Of a DNA stretch of 64,000 bases, positions 25,241 to 34,289 are shown piece after piece. Origin of the DNA: Streptomyces sp. CB01881 (GTDB lineage Bacteria; Actinomycetota; Actinomycetes; Streptomycetales; Streptomycetaceae). The notes under the pieces were generated by a model. That model worked only from the letters and a program-made list of their open reading frames with translations, was not told where the DNA came from and made no database searches. The stretch spans positions 1,659,291 through 1,723,290 of the forward strand of contig NZ_CP026498.1 of the NCBI RefSeq assembly GCF_002953255.1, written 5' to 3'. The position numbers and the translations under genes were made by a program. Every line of letters starts with the position of its first letter. Positions within the stretch are counted from its first letter, which is position 1.

Positions 25241-26230
25241 TCAGCCCCGGCGGGCGCGGCGGATGGCGGAGGTGACCACGGGCGGGAGGAGGTCCCCCGC
25301 GACGCGCTTGGCCACGTTGGTCGGGCGGCGGCGCTCGGCGGCGCGGGCCCGGCGGACGGCGAGGTCGTCGGCGGCCTCCTCCTGGACGCGCAGCGCCTCG
25401 CGGCGGGCCTCCTCGACCTCGCGACGGCCGGCTTCGGCGGCGAGCCGGTCGTAGTGCCGCGAAGGACGGAACGGCGCGATGCCCTCGGAGCCGCCGCCGA
25501 GCCGCAGCACCTGCTGCCCGTTCAGGCTCTCCGTGGAGAGGTGACAGCCCTCGGCCAGGCCCACCCGGTCCAGCAAATCGCGCTGGGCGGGCTCGGGGTC
25601 GCCCCAGGTGCCGTAGAACTTGCACTCGGTGAGCACGATCGGCTTGAGGCCGTGGTTGAACACCGCCTCCCAGGTGGCGGCGGCGACACCGGGGGTGTGG
25701 GCGGAGCGGTAGTCGTCCATCACCACGACGCCCTGCGGCTCAAGCGCCACCCGGGCCACCTGGAGGTCGCCCACCACGTGCTCGTACAGGTGCGAGGCGT
25801 CTATGTGGATGAAGCGGAAGGCGCCCGCCGGGACCCGGCCGCCGGCCAGCGTGGAGGTGGGCGCCTGGATGATCTCCGGCAGCGACTTGTGGAAGGAGAG
25901 GTAGTTGGACTCGAACGCGGACCGGGTCAGCGTCTTGCGGTAGGACATGTCCATCTCGGCGGCGTTCTCGTCGTCGGGAGCGTCCGAGTCGAACAGGTCG
26001 CAGACCGTGAACGTCTCGGCGGGCTGCAGGTGGCCGCCGATCACGATCGCGCTGCGCCCCAGGTAGGCACCCATCTCCATCAGGTCCCCGGTGATCCCCG
26101 CCTTCTCCTGGCGGGCGAGGAACCACTCGAAGAGGTGGCGGTCGTGGTCCCAGAACCAGCCGGGGACGTCATCGAGCACAGCAGGCTCGGCGGGCCGGTG
26201 CTGCTCGGCGCTCAACGCGGCGTCGCTCAC
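25241..26230 (-). CDS. Class I SAM-dependent methyltransferase (Methyltransf_24/CmcI-like)
   Basis: This 329-aa protein has a central methyltransferase domain: GDLMEMGAYLGRSAIVIGG (SAM motif I), FTVCDLFDSDAP (motif II acidic loop), FRFIHIDASHLYEHVVGDL and GVVVMDDYRS. This pattern belongs to the TylF/CmcI-like group acting on sugars or small metabolites. The last 70 residues form a charged coiled-coil-like tail (VEEARREALRVQEEAADD). The start is a GTG with AAGGAG upstream. No partner gene indicates the substrate. Confidence 0.82.
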   Translation of the reverse strand: MSDAALSAEQHRPAEPAVLDDVPGWFWDHDRHLFEWFLARQEKAGITGDLMEMGAYLGRSAIVIGGHLQPAETFTVCDLFDSDAPDDENAAEMDMSYRKTLTRSAFESNYLSFHKSLPEIIQAPTSTLAGGRVPAGAFRFIHIDASHLYEHVVGDLQVARVALEPQGVVVMDDYRSAHTPGVAAATWEAVFNHGLKPIVLTECKFYGTWGDPEPAQRDLLDRVGLAEGCHLSTESLNGQQVLRLGGGSEGIAPFRPSRHYDRLAAEAGRREVEEARREALRVQEEAADDLAVRRARAAERRRPTNVAKRVAGDLLPPVVTSAIRRARRG

Positions 26231-26743
26231 GAGGTTGCTCCTTACACGCTACGGACGACCATGGGGAACGTTCCCCGGGCACGGAAACGCTGGGGGGAGG
26301 CGGAGGCCTCCCTCCCATCATCCGGAGCAGCCGTCGGCCCGGCACGGCGAGAACCCGCTCGGTCTCGTTGCCAACGGTGGTCCCGCGCGCCCGATTGCGC
26401 TGCAATCTACCTCCCGCCGGGCGGAGTTGAGGAGGCTTTGCGCCGAAAAATTCGCGGCGCCCGTGCGGGCCGCAAGCGGAGGCGCGGCGCCCGGAGCGGC
26501 GCGGCGACGACCGGCCTGTGCGGCGGTCAGGGCCGGGGGCCGCACGGGAATCCGGCGCGGCCCGCCCGGCGACGAGCGCCACCGGGGGCGCCCGGGCACC
26601 CGGTTCGACGGCGGGGCGCCCCGCCCGGTTCCGACCCTTGCGCCGGGCGGTCCCGGCGGCCTTGACTGGCCTTCTGACGAGCATTGCTCAACCCGGTCAA
26701 TGGGCCGATCGGACGATCGGCCGTTCGGACGAGAGGACCAACG
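26231..26743. other. 513-base divergent intergenic region
   Basis: No gene is supported. It holds the promoters of the methyltransferase (-) and aldehyde dehydrogenase (+). Visible structures are GATTGC-GCT-GCAATC (26393-26407), GAGCATTGCTC (26679-26689) and a longer palindrome at 26703-26722. The middle (26440-26640) is very GC-rich and featureless. Confidence 0.5.
26703..26722. promoter_or_regulatory. Palindromic operator candidate before the ALDH gene
   Basis: GGCCGATC-GGAC-GATCGGCC has perfect 8-bp arms with a 4-base spacer and ends 21 bases before the GTG start. A TTGACT at about 26662 could be the -35 box upstream of it. Position fits repressor binding just downstream of a promoter. 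Confidence 0.5.
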
Positions 26744-28192
26744 GTGCAGCAGGACGCGACGTACGACGTCCCGTACGCGGAGCACGGTGACCAGTACATC
26801 GACGGCGCTTGGCGGCCCGCCCTGGACAGCGGGTCGATCCCGGTGCTGAACCCGGCCACCGAGCAGGTGCTCGCCACCGTCCCGGCCGGCGGCGCGGCCG
26901 ACGTCGACGCGGCCGTGGCCGCCGCCCGGAGGGCCGCCCGGGCCTGGGCCGCCACCACCCGCGAGGAGCGGCTGGCGCTGCTCACCCGGCTCCGGGACGG
27001 CCTGGCCGGGGCCCAGGAGGAGATCGCCGCCACGGTGGTCGCCGAACTCGGCGCGCCGGTCGGCTTCGCCACCGCCGTGCACGCGGGCCTGCCGCTGGCG
27101 GTCGCCGGCTCCTACCTGCCGCTGCTCGCCGACCACCCGTTCGAGGAGCGGATCGGGAACTCGGTGGTGCTCGCCGAGCCGGCCGGGGTGGTCGCGGCGA
27201 TCACGCCGTGGAACTACCCGCTGCACCAGATCGTGGCCAAGGTGGTGCCGGCACTGGCCGCCGGCTGCCCGGTCGTCCTCAAGCCGGCCGAGGACACCCC
27301 GCTGGTGGCCCGGCTGTTCGCCCGGCTGGTCCACGAGGCGGGCTTCCCGGCCGGGGTGTTCAACCTGGTGACCGGCGCCGGCCCGGTGGCGGGCGCGGCA
27401 CTGGCCGCCCACCCGGGGGTGGACGTGATCTCGTTCACCGGCTCCACCGCCGTCGGGCAGACGGTCGCGGAGACGGCCGGGCGCGGGATCAAGCGGGTGG
27501 CGCTGGAGCTGGGCGGCAAGTCCGCCAACGTGGTGCTGCCCGGTGCCGACCTGGCCCGGGCCGTCGCCGTCAACGTGGCCAACGTCTTCGCCAACTCCGG
27601 CCAGACGTGCAGCGCCTGGACCAGGCTGCTGGTGCACGAGGACCAGTACGAGGAGGCGGTGGCACTCGCCGCGAAGGCCGCCGCCAAGTACCTCCCGGGT
27701 GATCCGACGGACCCGCAGACCCGGGTCGGGCCGCTGGTCAACGCGCGCCAACGGGAGCGGGTCCGCGGCTACGTCACCGGCGCGCTCGCCGAGGGCGCCC
27801 GCCTGGTCGTCGGCGGTGCGGAGGCCCCGGACGGCCTCGACACCGGCTTCTACGTGCTGCCGACCGTGCTCGCCGACGTCACCGCCGACATGACGGTGGC
27901 CCAGGAGGAGGTCTTCGGGCCGGTGCTGGCCGTCCTCGCCTACCGCGACGAGGACCACGCCGCCGAACTCGCCAACGCCACCCCGTACGGGCTGGCCGGC
28001 GGCGTCTGGGCGGCCGACACCGCCACCGCCGCCGCGTTCGCCCGCCGGCTCGACGCCGGCCAGGTCGACCTCAACGGCGGCCGCTTCAACCCGCTGGCGC
28101 CGTTCGGCGGTTACAAGAACTCCGGCCTCGGCCGCGAGCTGGGCCGGCACGGCCTGGAGGAGTTCCTGCAGTACAAGTCGCTGCAGTATTGA
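26744..28192 (+). CDS. NAD(P)-dependent aldehyde dehydrogenase
   Basis: This 482-aa ALDH-superfamily enzyme oxidises an aldehyde to its acid. It has TPWNYPLHQIVAKVVPAL (Asn157), FTGSTAVGQ for cofactor binding, ELGGKSANVV with general base Glu255 and FANSGQTCSAWTR with nucleophile Cys289. The length is normal. The start is the GTG at 26744 after GAGAGGA. The substrate is unknown; no pathway genes adjoin. Confidence 0.92.
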   Translation: MQQDATYDVPYAEHGDQYIDGAWRPALDSGSIPVLNPATEQVLATVPAGGAADVDAAVAAARRAARAWAATTREERLALLTRLRDGLAGAQEEIAATVVAELGAPVGFATAVHAGLPLAVAGSYLPLLADHPFEERIGNSVVLAEPAGVVAAITPWNYPLHQIVAKVVPALAAGCPVVLKPAEDTPLVARLFARLVHEAGFPAGVFNLVTGAGPVAGAALAAHPGVDVISFTGSTAVGQTVAETAGRGIKRVALELGGKSANVVLPGADLARAVAVNVANVFANSGQTCSAWTRLLVHEDQYEEAVALAAKAAAKYLPGDPTDPQTRVGPLVNARQRERVRGYVTGALAEGARLVVGGAEAPDGLDTGFYVLPTVLADVTADMTVAQEEVFGPVLAVLAYRDEDHAAELANATPYGLAGGVWAADTATAAAFARRLDAGQVDLNGGRFNPLAPFGGYKNSGLGRELGRHGLEEFLQYKSLQY

Positions 28193-28228
28193 GCCCGTTG
28201 GGGACACCCGGCCGGCCGGGCCCCACCG

Positions 28229-28295
28229 GGAAGCCCGACCGTACGGGCGAGGGCCCGGGCGCACGGCCGAGGAAGCCCGACCGTACGGGCGAGGG
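28229..28295 (+). repeat. 25-bp direct repeat, two copies
   Basis: The segment beginning GGAAGCCCGACCGTACGGGC occurs at 28229-28253 and again at 28271-28295, 42 bases apart, after the ALDH stop. Each copy contains the small inverted repeat GCCCGACCGTACGGGC. The second copy runs into the terminator stem. Confidence 0.8.
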
Positions 28296-28319
28296 GGCCC
28301 GGGTCGGCCGGGCCCCCTC
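28291..28319. terminator. 12-bp terminator between ALDH and glyA
   Basis: GAGGGGGCCCGG (28291-28302), loop GTCGG, CCGGGCCCCCTC (28308-28319). It lies between the convergent ALDH (+) and glyA (-) genes and can stop both. Confidence 0.85.
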
Positions 28320-28328
28320 GGGTGAGCG

Positions 28329-29780
28329 TCAGGCCAGGTCCACGCCCGGGTAGAGCGGGAAGCCGGCGAGGAGGTCGGCGGCGCGCTTGGCGACGCCCTC
28401 GCTCAGGGCGGCGTCCAGGGTGTACTGGGCCTTGGAGGGGGCGCCGCCGGAGGTGGTGACGGGCGTGGTGCCGCGCAGCACGGTGTCGATGAGGGCGGCG
28501 ACCTCGTCCATCTCGGCGGTGCCGAGGCCACGAGTGGTGAGCGCGGGGGTGCCGAGGCGGACGCCGGAGGTGTACCAGGCCCCGTTCGGGTCCTGCGGCA
28601 CGGAGTTGCGGTTGGTGACGATGCCGGAGTCCAGCAGCGCGGCCTCGGCCTGGCGGCCGGTCAGGCCGTAGCCGGAGACGTCGGCGAGGACGAGGTGGTT
28701 GTCGGTGCCGCCGGTGACCAGCGTGCCGCCGCGCCGCAGCAGGCCCTCGGCCAGCGCCTGCGCGTTGTCGACGACCTGGCGGGCGTACGCCTGGAACTCG
28801 GGGCGCCGGGCCTCGGCGAAGGCGACCGCCTTGGCGGCCATCACGTGGGAGAGCGGGCCGCCGAGCACCAGCGGGCAGCCGCGGTCGACGTGCTCGGCCA
28901 GCTCGGAGGTGCAGAGCACCATGCCGCCGCGGGGGCCGCGCAGGGACTTGTGGGTGGTGGTGGTGACGATGTCGGCGTGCGGCACCGGGTCGAAGTCGCC
29001 GGTCAGCACCTTGCCCGCGACCAGGCCGGCGAAGTGCGCCATGTCGACCATCAGGGTCGCGCCGACCTCGTCCGCGATCTCGCGCATCTTGCGGAAGTTG
29101 ACCAGCCGCGGGTAGGCCGAGTAGCCGGCCACCAGGATCAGCGGGCGGAACTCGCGGGCGGTCTCGCGCAGCGCGTCGTAGTCGATCAGGCCGGTGGCCG
29201 GGTCGGTGCCGTAGCTGCGCTGCTCGAACATCTTGCCGGAGATGTTGGGCCGGAAGCCGTGGGTGAGGTGGCCGCCGGCGTCCAGGGACATGCCGAGCAT
29301 CCGCTGGTTGCCGAGGTCGTGGCGCAGCTCGGCCCAGTCCTGCTCGGTGAGGTCGTTGACGTTGCGGACACCGGCGCGCTGGAGCGCCGGGCTCTCGACC
29401 CGCTGGGAGAGGACGGCCCAGAAGGCGGTCAGGTTGGCGTCGATGCCGGAGTGCGGCTGGACGTAGGCGTGGTCGGCGCCGAAGAGGGCGCGCGCGTGCT
29501 CGGCGGCGATGGTCTCGACGGTGTCGACGTTGCGGCAGCCGGCGTAGAAGCGGCGGCCGGCGGTGCCCTCGGCGTACTTGTCGCTGAGCCAGTTGCCCAT
29601 GGTGAGCAGGACGGCCGGGGAGGCGTAGTTCTCGCTGGCGATCAGCTTGAGCGAGGCGCGCTGGTCCTCGATCTCCTGGCCGATGGCGGCGGCGATCCGC
29701 GGCTCGACCTCGCGGACGGAGTCCAGGGCGCTGCGGAAGGCGGTGTTGGCGGTTGCGCTGGCAGTCGTGTGCGGGGCCAA
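28329..29780 (-). CDS. glyA: Serine hydroxymethyltransferase
   Basis: This 483-aa fold-type I PLP enzyme interconverts serine plus THF with glycine plus methylene-THF. It has [49 protein letters not shown] with the PLP Lys, and a C-terminal [13 protein letters not shown]. At 483 residues it is longer than the usual 415-430; the extra length lies mainly in the middle ([20 protein letters not shown] region). A TTG start with GAGGAG upstream fits best. A ZTP riboswitch occupies its leader, so expression should rise when 10-formyl-THF is short. Confidence 0.93.
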   Translation of the reverse strand: MAPHTTASATANTAFRSALDSVREVEPRIAAAIGQEIEDQRASLKLIASENYASPAVLLTMGNWLSDKYAEGTAGRRFYAGCRNVDTVETIAAEHARALFGADHAYVQPHSGIDANLTAFWAVLSQRVESPALQRAGVRNVNDLTEQDWAELRHDLGNQRMLGMSLDAGGHLTHGFRPNISGKMFEQRSYGTDPATGLIDYDALRETAREFRPLILVAGYSAYPRLVNFRKMREIADEVGATLMVDMAHFAGLVAGKVLTGDFDPVPHADIVTTTTHKSLRGPRGGMVLCTSELAEHVDRGCPLVLGGPLSHVMAAKAVAFAEARRPEFQAYARQVVDNAQALAEGLLRRGGTLVTGGTDNHLVLADVSGYGLTGRQAEAALLDSGIVTNRNSVPQDPNGAWYTSGVRLGTPALTTRGLGTAEMDEVAALIDTVLRGTTPVTTSGGAPSKAQYTLDAALSEGVAKRAADLLAGFPLYPGVDLA

Positions 29781-29803
29781 GGCGGTCTCCTCGTGACGAG
29801 TTC

Positions 29804-29908
29804 GGACGGCCCAGGCGCTCGGCAACTTTGACGTGAGGATCCACGGAGCCGCTTCCCGATGGTTGATTCCATCCGTGCGCGCCAGTCGCGGCTCACCGGG
29901 ATCGTACC
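29804..29908 (-). ncRNA. ZTP/ZMP riboswitch (pfl motif) upstream of glyA
   Basis: Read on the minus strand, the leader contains the pfl signature in order: GCGACUGGCG, then GGAUGGAAUCAACCAUCGGG with its GGAUGG/CCAUC-type stem, GAAGCG, and after a variable linker GCGCCUGGGC. These blocks match the conserved halves of the ZTP riboswitch as I remember the consensus. The last block ends about 25 bases before the TTG of glyA, so it can control ribosome access. SHMT is a known gene class for this riboswitch. Confidence 0.85.
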
Positions 29909-30193
29909 AACACCGGACGGGGTGTGGCGGAGATCTCAGAATGCGGGACAAACCCTGACTTTGCCCCACTATGTCCGTTCTTCTGCAACGACAGCATTGC
30001 GGCGGAATGAAGCCGTCACATTTCCCGAAACACTGCGCATGAGTTCGGGCCGGAATGATTTGCGGAAGTCCGGCGATGTCCGGTCTGATGGCGCTCGGCC
30101 GTCCACCGGGAAACCCCCGGAGGACGGTCCGGAAATGCACACCAGCGCACCCTCACCCACAGGGCGGCGGAGAATTCGGGGAGTACGCCTCTC

Positions 30194-31174
30194 ATGGCAG
30201 TGGTCGAGACAGCCGCAGAGCCGGCCGGGGCAACGCGCCCGGCCGCACCCGCCCCGCAGGGCCTCCTGCGCCGGATCCGCCGCGACCGGGTCGGAACCGC
30301 CGCCCTCGCCGTCGTCCTGCTCTTCCTCCTGCTCGCGCTCGCCGCGCCGCTGATCGCCGCCCTGTACGGCAGGAACCCGGTCGAGCACTACGGCCAGAAC
30401 ACGCCCGGCCTGCTCGGCGACGGCGGACTACCGATCGCCCCGAACGGCGGGATCTCCGGCGACTTCTGGTTCGGCCTGGAGCCCGGGCTCGGCCGGGACG
30501 TCCTCACCCAGCTGCTCTACGGCATCCGCACCTCGCTGCTGATCGCCTTCGCCGCCGCAACCGTCACCACCACCCTCGGGGTGCTGGCCGGCGTCGCGGT
30601 GGGCTACCTCGGCGGGATCACCGACCGGCTCTTCGGCTTCCTCTCCAACGTCCTGCTGGCCTTTCCGACGCTGCTCCTGCTGCTCGCGCTCAGCCCGGTC
30701 ATCCAGTCCCGGCTGGTCGGCCCGGGCCGTGCGGAACCCGAGTGGATGCAGTTCCTGGTGCTGATCCTGGTGTTCTCCGCATTCGGCTGGATTCCGCTCG
30801 CGCTTTCCCTGCGCGCCTCCGTCCGGTCACTTCGGGAAAGGGATTTCGTGCAGTCCGCACGGGCCCTCGGCGCGAGCGGTTTCCATATCGTTTTCCGCGA
30901 ACTCCTGCCGAATGTCCGGGCGCAGCTGCTGGTGCACGCCACGATGGCGGTGCCGACGTTCGTCGCCACCGAGGCGGTGCTCTCGTTCCTCGGGGTCGGC
31001 ATCAACGAGCCCGTCCCGGACTGGGGCCGGATGATCGCCCGCGGCTCCGAGGTCTTCCAGGCCGACCCGACGTACATGTTCTTCCCGGGTGTGGCACTGC
31101 TGCTGTTCGTGCTCGCCTTCAACCTGCTCGGCGACGCCGTCCGGGACGCGTTGGACCCGCGCGCCACCCGCTGA
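30194..31174 (+). CDS. ABC importer permease (DppC/OppC family)
   Basis: This 326-aa protein has a cytoplasmic N-terminus, one membrane helix (AALAVVLLFLLLALAAPLIA), a periplasmic loop and five further helices. The EAA-type motif reads SARALGASGFHIVFRELLPN. Family members import peptides, nickel or similar solutes. It starts at an ATG after GGGGAG. It is unusual in coming before the binding-protein and DppB-type genes. Confidence 0.88.
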   Translation: MAVVETAAEPAGATRPAAPAPQGLLRRIRRDRVGTAALAVVLLFLLLALAAPLIAALYGRNPVEHYGQNTPGLLGDGGLPIAPNGGISGDFWFGLEPGLGRDVLTQLLYGIRTSLLIAFAAATVTTTLGVLAGVAVGYLGGITDRLFGFLSNVLLAFPTLLLLLALSPVIQSRLVGPGRAEPEWMQFLVLILVFSAFGWIPLALSLRASVRSLRERDFVQSARALGASGFHIVFRELLPNVRAQLLVHATMAVPTFVATEAVLSFLGVGINEPVPDWGRMIARGSEVFQADPTYMFFPGVALLLFVLAFNLLGDAVRDALDPRATR

Positions 31175-31263
31175 CCCTTCGCCGTCCCGTCCTCCCCCTC
31201 CCCTTCCTTTCCCCCGCCCTTTCACCCAACCGCCCCGTGTCCCGGGGCAAGGAGAGATTCGCC

Positions 31264-33012
31264 ATGCGCTGGATCAAACCGTCCCTCGCCGTCGTCGCCA
31301 CCGCGCTGCTGGCGACCTCCTGCTCGGCCGGCGCGGGCTCCACCTCCGGCCCGGGCGCCGCCACCAAGGACACCTCGCCGCTGACCGCCGCGCTCGGCAC
31401 CGAGAAGGAGAGCGCCGGCCCGGCCCCCGCCGTCCCCGGCGCCCGCCCGGGCGGCACGGTGAACGTCTACAACACCACCGACTTCCGCCACCTCGACCCG
31501 CAGAAGGTCTACGCGGGCGCCGCGTACAACACCTCGCTGCTCTGGGGCCGCCAGCTGACCCAGTACCAGGTGGTGGACGGCAAGGCCAGGCTGGTCGGCG
31601 ATCTCGCCACCGACACCGGCACCTCCACCGACGGCGGCCGCACCTGGACGTACCGGCTCAAGGAGGGCGTGAGCTGGGAGGACGGCCAGCCGATCACCTC
31701 CCAGCAGGTCAAGTACGGCATCGAGCGCAGCTTCGGCAAGGGCTACGAGGTCGGCCCGCCGTACTGGCCGCAGTGGCTCACCGGCGAGGCCAGCTACGAC
31801 GACGCCCGGAAGAAGTACGGCGGCCCGCAGGACGGCGACCTCGCCGCGATCGGGACGCCGGACGAGCGCACCATCGTCTTCCACTTCCCGCAGCCGCAGG
31901 CCGACGTGCCGTACATGGCCGCGCAGTCCTCCTCCTCGCCTGTGCGCCAGGACAAGGACACCGGGACGGAGTACGACCGGCTGCCGTTCGCCAGCGGCCC
32001 GTACCGGATCGCCGAGCACGTCCAGAACACCCGGCTGGTGCTGGAGCGCAACCCGCACTGGAAGGCGGCGACCGACCCGATCCGCAGCCAGTACCCGGAG
32101 AGGTTCGTCTTCACCTTCGGCAAGGAGGCGCTCAACATCAACCAGGAGATCCTCTCCGGCCGCGACGGCGGCGCCGACGCCACCACGGTGTCCACGCAGC
32201 TCTCCCCCGAGCTCTACCAGACCGTGGACACCGACCCGAAGGCCAAGGAGCTGGTGGTCTCCGGCCGGCAGGGTGCCTTCGTCACCCAGCTGATGATCAA
32301 CAACGAGCGGGTGCCGGACGTCGAGGTCCGCAAGGCGCTCCACCTCGCCTACCCCCGCCAGCAGGCCCGCCAGGTCCAGGGCGGTACCCGGGTCGGTGAG
32401 CTCGCGACCACGCTCAGCTCGCCCGCGCTGGTCGACTGGCAGAAGTACGACCTGTACCCCGCGAAGCCGGAGGGGGATCCGGAGGCGGCCAGGGCCGCCC
32501 TCGCCAAGGCCAAGCAGCCGCCCGCCCCGCTCACCTACGCGTACGCCAACACGCCGGTCGGGCAGCGCGTGGCCCAGGTGCTGGTCGAGGGCTTCGGCAA
32601 GGCCGGCATCACCATCGTGCCCAAGCCGATCGACCCCAAGGCGCTGCTGGACGAGGCACACCGCGCCGACTCCCCGTACGACCTGTTCGAGGAGACCTCC
32701 TCGGTCGACTGGCCGACCCCGTCCACGCTGATCCCGTTCTCCTTCGACGGCCGTGCCAACAGCGACCTCAACGCCGCCCGCTACCGCAACGGCGAGGTGG
32801 ACAAGGAGATCGACCGGATCAACCAGATCGGCGAGCCGCGCGCCAAGGCCAAGGAGCTGTACGGGCTGGAGCAGACCGTCATGAAGGACGTGCCGGTGCT
32901 GCCCTTCGCCTACCCGAACATGAACCAGCTGCGGGGCGCCAACGTCGGCGGCGCGTTCGTCCACCCGATCTACGGGTCGGTGAGCCTCTCCTGGCTGTAC
33001 CTGAAGTCCTGA
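31264..33012 (+). CDS. ABC importer substrate-binding lipoprotein (SBP family 5)
   Basis: This 582-aa extracytoplasmic solute-binding protein has the signal MRWIKPSLAVVATALLATSC with a lipobox-like Cys20 (Ala, not Leu, at -3). The mature part has DFRHLDPQKVY, TDTGTSTDGGRTWTYRLKEG and GQPITSQQVKYGIERS, all typical of family 5 (peptide/nickel/opine binding). It starts at ATG 31264 after AAGGAGAG. A 14-bp tandem repeat begins at its stop codon. Ligand unknown. Confidence 0.92.
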   Translation: MRWIKPSLAVVATALLATSCSAGAGSTSGPGAATKDTSPLTAALGTEKESAGPAPAVPGARPGGTVNVYNTTDFRHLDPQKVYAGAAYNTSLLWGRQLTQYQVVDGKARLVGDLATDTGTSTDGGRTWTYRLKEGVSWEDGQPITSQQVKYGIERSFGKGYEVGPPYWPQWLTGEASYDDARKKYGGPQDGDLAAIGTPDERTIVFHFPQPQADVPYMAAQSSSSPVRQDKDTGTEYDRLPFASGPYRIAEHVQNTRLVLERNPHWKAATDPIRSQYPERFVFTFGKEALNINQEILSGRDGGADATTVSTQLSPELYQTVDTDPKAKELVVSGRQGAFVTQLMINNERVPDVEVRKALHLAYPRQQARQVQGGTRVGELATTLSSPALVDWQKYDLYPAKPEGDPEAARAALAKAKQPPAPLTYAYANTPVGQRVAQVLVEGFGKAGITIVPKPIDPKALLDEAHRADSPYDLFEETSSVDWPTPSTLIPFSFDGRANSDLNAARYRNGEVDKEIDRINQIGEPRAKAKELYGLEQTVMKDVPVLPFAYPNMNQLRGANVGGAFVHPIYGSVSLSWLYLKS

Positions 33013-33082
33013 ACCTGAAGTTCTGACCCCGACTTCCTGACCCCGGGGTCCTGATCCCCGAGGCCCCGACCCCGGGGCCCGA
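32998..33082 (+). repeat. 14-bp tandem repeat starting at the binding-protein stop
   Basis: Five to six units of 13-15 bp, each ending in TGA or CGA: CCTGAAGTCCTGA, ACCTGAAGTTCTGA, CCCCGACTTCCTGA, CCCCGGGGTCCTGA and two more divergent ones. The first unit holds the final codons and TGA of the binding-protein gene, so the stop codon is multiplied in frame with the period. Confidence 0.8.
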
Positions 33083-33162
33083 CGCCCCGAAGTCCCTTGG
33101 CGGCCCCTCCTGTTGCCCGCAGGCGGGGCCGCCACCCCGACGCACCCTGATTCGGACCGGCC

Positions 33163-34155
33163 ATGCTCTCCTTCGCCCTGCGGCGGACCCTCCAGGCCCT
33201 CGCCGTCCTGGTCGCAGTCTCCGCCGCCGCCTTCGCCCTCTTCTACGCCGCCCCCGCCGACCCGGCCCGTGCCGCCTGCAGCCCGCGCTGCGACTCCGGC
33301 CAGGTCGCGTCGGTCCGCCAGAGCATGGGCCTGGACCAGCCGCTGCTCACCCAGTACACCGACTACCTCGCCGGAGTGGTCGCCGGGCGCGACGTCAACG
33401 ACGTGGACGGCTCGGTGATCCACTGCGATGCGCCCTGCCTCGGCTACTCCTACCGGCTGCACCAGCCCGTCACCGAGGCGCTGGTCGACCACCTGCCGGT
33501 CACCTTCTCGCTGACCGCCGGCGCACTCGCCGTGCTGGTGCTGCTCGGCCTCGGCACCGGCTTCGCCTCCGCGCTGCGCCACGGGACCCGGACGGACCGG
33601 CTGCTCTCCGGCTTCACCCTGGTCGGCGCCAGTGTGCAGATCTACTTCCTCGGCTACGTCGCCCAGTGGGCGCTGGTCTACACCACAGGACTGCTGCCGC
33701 TGCCCTCCTACACCCCGCCGGCCAAGGACCCGGCCGCCTGGGCGGGCGGGATGCTGCTGCCCTGGCTCGTCCTCGGATTCGTCAACTCGGCGGTCTTCGC
33801 GCGCCTTTCGCGGTCCCAGCTGCTGGAGACGATGAACGAGGAGTACGTCCGGACCGCACGCGGCAAGGGCCTCGGCCGGCTGCGCGCCCACCTCAAATAC
33901 ACCTCCCGCGGCGCCGCCGGACCGCTGGTGCAGCTGCTCGGCCTGGAGGCCGGCGCGCTGCTCGGCGGCGCGGTGATCACCGAGACCGTGTTCGGGCTGA
34001 ACGGCGTCGGGCGGTTCGCCGCCGACGCCGTCGAGGGGCAGGACCTGCCGGCGGTGGTCGGCGCGGTGCTGCTGGCCGCCTGCTTCGTGGTGCTCTTCGT
34101 GGCACTGGCCGACCTGGTGGTGGCCTGGCTCGACCCGCGCATCCGCCTCGGCTGA
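33163..34155 (+). CDS. ABC importer permease (DppB/OppB family)
   Basis: This 330-aa integral membrane protein starts with the typical MLSFALRRTLQALAVL helix. It has the EAA motif in TARGKGLGRLRAHLKYTSR and GGAVITETVFGLNGVGRFAADA at the end. The periplasmic loop after helix 1 has a pair of Cys-containing segments (AACSPRC, HCDAPCLGY), less common in this family. It pairs with the DppC-type permease of the same operon. Confidence 0.9.
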   Translation: MLSFALRRTLQALAVLVAVSAAAFALFYAAPADPARAACSPRCDSGQVASVRQSMGLDQPLLTQYTDYLAGVVAGRDVNDVDGSVIHCDAPCLGYSYRLHQPVTEALVDHLPVTFSLTAGALAVLVLLGLGTGFASALRHGTRTDRLLSGFTLVGASVQIYFLGYVAQWALVYTTGLLPLPSYTPPAKDPAAWAGGMLLPWLVLGFVNSAVFARLSRSQLLETMNEEYVRTARGKGLGRLRAHLKYTSRGAAGPLVQLLGLEAGALLGGAVITETVFGLNGVGRFAADAVEGQDLPAVVGAVLLAACFVVLFVALADLVVAWLDPRIRLG

Positions 34156-34196
34156 CCCGCCCCCCGGCCCCGTCGGCCCACCACAGCCCCCTGACG

Positions 34197-34272
34197 GCCG
34201 TCCTGCCCAGCCGTCCTGCCCTGCCGTCCTGCCGCCCCCGCCGCCCGCACCGGCCGCACCGGCCGCACCAGC
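34197..34272 (+). repeat. 13-bp and 9-bp repeats between importer genes
   Basis: GCCGTCCTGCCCA, GCCGTCCTGCCCT and GCCGTCCTGCCGC follow in tandem (34197-34235). After a C-rich linker, GCACCGGCC, GCACCGGCC and GCACCAGCC follow (34246-34272). They end 17 bases before the ATPase start. Confidence 0.75.
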
Positions 34273-34289
34273 CCCGACTGGAGCTCACC

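Noticed and set aside
31222..33891. A minus-strand frame of about 890 codons opposite the binding-protein and permease genes
   Set aside because: The peptide is Gly/Arg/Val-rich without motifs, while the plus strand encodes clear ABC importer components.
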